Of a stretch of 64,000 nucleotides of DNA, positions 60,121 to 64,000 are shown in pieces. This DNA comes from Patiria miniata. Taxonomy: Eukaryota; Echinodermata; Asteroidea; Valvatida; Asterinidae. The first letter of the stretch is position 1; every line of letters starts with the position of its first letter. The stretch is taken from assembly GCF_015706575.1 (NCBI RefSeq), contig NW_024037065.1, forward strand, positions 3,162,001 through 3,226,000, written 5' to 3'. Below the pieces are notes generated by a model. The model was given only the letters and a program-made list of their open reading frames with translations. It did no database searches and was not told the origin of the DNA. The translations under genes were made by a program, and so were the position numbers.

Positions 60121-62969
60121 CACATGATATGACACTGTCGGCTAGTGTCCCCATCATGATAAGCAGTGAGCGTAGTGGTGCGCACAATCTGAATGTTCCA
60201 TTATTTTTTAAAGTATAGACATTAAATGTTTCATAATTAAGTGAGGCAAGATTTTATCACTTTTTTTTTTGCATTTTTGTGCGTTTTGTTTTTCATAGCA
60301 TAAATGGAAATAACTATGCTGAAATTTGCATATAATTGAATACCTCATGCAATCAGCACAAAAATATTTGGCAGCTTTACATTTTTACCTTTATAATGTT
60401 TGACCTACAGACTATATTTTTGAAAGGCATGGAATGGGAAGCAGAACTGTATTTTGGGGGCCTCTTGTTCAAAATCAATCCTGGAACGTCAGAATTGTAT
60501 GATGAGAAATCAATATACTGGTACATGTACTTATAACCAATTCTTTTACAAGCCAGTCAAGATTATTGGGAAGTTGCAGGGTAAATTTTGCAGCTGTCAA
60601 TCAAAATGTGTCAGAAAAACATTCATCCAATTACAGCAGTGATATGCTGATGGTCGAGATTTTATGAGAGAAGTAAGAAAATAATCCATCCACCCAACCT
60701 TTCTAGCTGTTTAACAATTCACGTTTTTGATTTATACATTCAGGTCAACCTACTGGTATTACAGGACGGAAGAGGAAAACATCTAACAACTCTTTCATGA
60801 TGAATAAGGATCGTTGGCCTCATGGCTTCCTCTCTGCACTGAAACAGAACAAACGACCGGCTCCAAAGGACCGCATTTTGGCCCAAAGAGTTATAATAGA
60901 TGATTTTATACACTCTGGACATAAGGCCAGTCGAGCAGCCTTCAGAGCAGTAGCGAAAAGTGTGATTGACATGTCACCAACAGCCTTCGACAGCCTTGTA
61001 TTATAACCATCACACTGTACGTCTTGCGATGGCTGTAAAAAAAAAACCAATCATCTCTGCAGTCTTCAGGGGAACTCCCTAAGAAGAGGGTCAAAGACTC
61101 ATATGGATGTGCAGAATGGCAGCCAACATCTTTTCCTGATGGAGAAGATGAGGACTCTCTTGAACAAAAGGGACTGTGGCTTCAGGAGGAATACCTGAAG
61201 AAAAACAGAGACGAGACCAAAGTAAAAGCTTACATGGATCTCACATACATGATCCAGAGATCACTGATCAACCAACTACCTGCTCTTCCGCTTACAGAAG
61301 TGAAGAAGAAGTTGCCTTTCCTTTTCGAACCAGTTTTTCTCTTGGACCATTTCCAGCGACTTCTTGGCCAAGACACGAAAACTATCTTCTCAACCAACAT
61401 CATGTTAAAGGGGAAAACAATCCTACAGTTCATGCAAGAACACCAAAAAGTCAATGAGCAATTGAGCAAGCTGATATCCAGGGCCAAGCTACAGTCACCC
61501 ACTCCAGATGTTGTCTCTCAGGCTGCAGCGAATGTCACCCTTCCACACTACTTCACAGAGGATGAAGAATACTTCATCAAGGGATTTGAGGTAACTATAA
61601 ACCAATTTTATTGTAAGGTGGAACTTAAAACACACAAGAGGGAAACTGTGAAGAAACATTTGATTAGATGTTTTTGCAGTTTTTACAGTGTAATCACTCG
61701 GGAATTTTAGATTTTGATTTCTGGGTCAAGTTACTTCCAAGTTGATTTGTTGTATATGTCAAAAACTACATAAACCGTTCAACCTTGCTTGAAATAGTAT
61801 AAAAAAAGGTTCAACTGAAGACGTTCGATTGAGGACTGAGCTACTGGTACCTGTGTTAAGCTAATAATGTTCTAGTCGTCCAGAAACAATCAAAACTGAC
61901 CGGCCAAGAAAACAAAGTAATGTCTGCTAGTATTCAACAGTCTTCAATTTTAATTTAAAGTGAAACACTGTGACAACACGATTCACTCAGCATTTGGAAA
62001 AAAAAAATGGTTTTGTAATGAATACATATTTCTCACATAAGCTAATTAGTCTCAGGTCTCAGTCTCGGTCTCGGCCATAAGATCTCGGTCTTGGTCTGGG
62101 CTTTAGATCCTGAGGTCTTGGTCTCGGTCCTGAGGTCTCGGTTTTGAGCTTTCAAATCTTGACTACAAACATTGTTGGTAATAATCTTTAGAAACATTGT
62201 TGTAAGTACATGTATAATTGTTCATTTTATACAGGAAACGGCAACAACTGAAGACTACCAAGCCATGGATGTCCATACACCAGTGCTGGTATATGCAGGT
62301 AAATACTTGTTTATTGCAGTAACTTTTAATGGGGTGTTTTATTTGGACCTATCAACTTCATCATAGCCTTATAATACATTCTTTTAAATCATATTCTGAC
62401 TATGCTTGTGTGTTGCATTTTCTTTAATTAATGGCATAACTCTGTTGCTAATAACATGAAAAACAAAGAAAAAAGAACAAGAAAGAAAGATAAAAGGCAA
62501 GAAGCAGAAATGTCATTTTGAATTTTGCTTAATTGCTTAAAAACTACAACCCTTTCATTGATCAGTAATATTTTTTTACACATCCAAATGCAATGTATTA
62601 GGGATCACTTTTATGGTCAAATGTCCCCATGGGAGGAAAACCTGTAGAAATATAATTTCTTATTTAATGAATTTTTAAGTTACAAGTTAAATAACATCAA
62701 TTTACTCTTCACTTTAAGTTGTTGTTTTTTGCCCCTAAAATAATTTTGTATCTGTGGCAGGTAACAACCATTTCCTAAGCAGCAAGTTTTCCGTCTGTGT
62801 GGAGGGGAACGCATTGATTCACACCACCAGCTTCATCAAGGGAATAGAGCTCTGGTTTGTTACCTTTTATGTCTTCAACCTCCAGTACCCAGTAGAAGCT
62901 GCCGCTACTCTGGAATTTTTGCAAAGGTTAAGTACTTCTTGCCTTTTACTAACCACAAGGGTGCACTGA

Positions 62970-64000
62970 ACAAGGTATGCCCAAAGTGTTTAGGTTATGG
63001 CCCAAAGTGTATAGGTTATGAACAAGGTGTCCCAGTTTAGTAATTTTGTCGTCTTGTTCAAAGCTTTCGTAGTGTGACGGTATCTGGCCACAATATATAG
63101 CCGCGATTATCATTACTACATGAATGCAGCCATAGTCTGTACGTATAAAGAGTGAACAGCGATCTCATAGGGCTACAATATCAGCATATACAAATCAGCT
63201 TGGGAAAAACGAACACCGCAGAAGAAACTCATGTTTGCCTTGCATTTTCTATATTGTTGCTGGATTTATGTCCAGTTATATTTGGTCTTCGGGCTCCAAT
63301 ATTCAGCTCTTAGATCAACGTAAAATATGGGTGTCTAGTACAATCAAGTACTCAATATGAATAATCTCATCTGCTTTTGCACATGAGGCATTCACTGGAA
63401 ATCCAGCAATAAATTTATAAAGACAATGTAATCTAACTCAACCTGGTGTTCCAAGGCATTCAGGTCTTCCCCAGCCTATTTGCATATTATGGCTGCGGGA
63501 AGTTGCTGTTAAGGCTTCGTACCAGTACGGCGTGTATGTACATGGTTTGGATCAGTTCTTTATGCAGTCGTTTAGCCAAGGGGGTTTCAATCCTGGGGGA
63601 GCGCAAACCCCCCTCCCCATCCCCCCCTCCCCCATCCCCCCCTCCTCTCCCCCCTCCCAACGGAAAACAATCCTGGCTACACCACTGATAACTTTAAAAC
63701 TTTAGTATTATAAATATTCAGAGAATCTAATATCTCCACTCACAAACAATAAGTGGATTGACACATGACAAGTATTCTATGCCAGTTAATTCTTCCAATT
63801 TCAATACTTTGCAAATTTATGACAACCTACGAAACATATTGTATAGGCCCTATGTGGATTGTGAATTTAAGTATAAGGAGTACACACACTTTGAATCTTT
63901 ATCGTGTGAACTAGCATCGTGGATTTTTATGAGGTATAAGTCAGATTTTGTGTGTGTTTGCAACATTAATTGTAAAGTTGAAATTGAAATGATTTTTTTT
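62970..64000. other. Non-coding end of the window
   Basis: It begins with a 25-bp near-duplication (GCCCAAAGTGTTTAGGTTAT / GCCCAAAGTGTATAGGTTAT) at 62978-63020. A C-rich TE-like edge lies at 63588-63662. No exon, and no right terminus for the outer element, could be identified. Confidence 0.45.

Larger units (their letters stand above)
57502..62969 (+). pseudogene. CIDE-N-like accessory protein of the outer element, about 7 exons, frameshifted
   Basis: Candidate exons are 57502-57587, 58272-58394, 59328-59442, 60744-60997, 61063-61590, 62235-62298 and 62761-62969. The first two give VYKVWTRDGSKKK, then GMNLQDLQENATLKLNLPPG and LQLGDGTDIDDDLALTMISG with IIYIVPPSG. This order (RxW/VR, helix, L-DGT-xIDD, IIYIVP) closely resembles the ubiquitin-fold CIDE-N domain. 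Later exons carry RVIIDDFIHSGHKASRAAFR, KKRVKDSYGCAEWQPTSFPD and FKGIELWFVTFYVFNLQYPV-type conserved stretches that I recognise only as a transposon-linked family. A nine-A run at 57540-57548 is one base short for the frame, and a second shift lies near 59395. The final exon also seems to leave frame at 62929. The gene begins 20 bases after the transposase stop. Confidence 0.6.

Noticed and set aside
62045..62155. GGTCTCGG-rich stretch
   Set aside because: Short degenerate simple repeat; no further structure found.

Overview
This is intron-bearing metazoan DNA. Genes are split by GT-AG introns (one GC-AG), DNA-transposon debris is dense, and the word TAGGCCTA is scattered throughout. These traits suggest a marine invertebrate, perhaps an echinoderm or other basal deuterostome; that placement is an impression, not a proof. 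All recognisable coding exons are on the plus strand except one Gypsy-type retrotransposon remnant on the minus strand. Nothing looks bacterial or like CRISPR.

Layout. (1) 600-7067: a complete-looking 11-exon gene for a predicted 780-aa DDE/RNase H-like, DUF7869-type protein. It is followed by two minisatellites (64-bp and 48-bp units, 7.1-9.2 kb). (2) 10.2-19.7 kb: exons of a gene with the C-terminal half of a ubiquitin-specific-protease-like domain and a possible SAP-like segment. Its introns hold a pogo/Tigger-like MITE that is itself split by a 4.1-kb element, and an LTR-like 1.6-kb block. (3) 20-29.5 kb: CRE-like (TGACGTCA) repeat families, a tRNA-Ser-like sequence inside a palindromic element, and a 4.36-kb element flanked by CAACTGGTTT arrays. 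(4) 29.8-31.4 kb: a broken Gypsy pol remnant. (5) 32.6-38.5 kb: a series of fold-back elements, a 642-bp solo LTR and Helitron-like ends. (6) 38.97-63 kb: a two-gene mobile element, made of a C2H2-finger transposase and a CIDE-N-like accessory protein, split by a second, 15.8-kb two-gene element (41310-57151) carrying a Tnp2/EnSpm-like transposase and a DUF4806 protein.

Main discovery. The 15.8-kb element sits inside the outer transposase reading frame at a TA dinucleotide duplicated on both sides. Removing the element and one TA joins the two halves in frame. It shares three traits with the 4.1-kb element (11138-15235) and the 4.36-kb element (23515-27871): termini beginning CCCAG, a 2-bp T-N target duplication (TA, TT, TG), and long inverted subterminal tandem arrays. 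I propose that the three belong to one superfamily, with the 15.8-kb copy coding and the other two probably non-autonomous. The 4.36-kb element even has a related unoccupied site in the same window (29.4 kb).

How the genes work together. In each two-gene element the transposase gene comes first, and a multi-exon gene for a second protein follows on the same strand. The outer pair carries frameshifts and looks dead. The inner transposase is intact, but its DUF4806 partner has an in-frame TAG inside a 42-bp repeat array.
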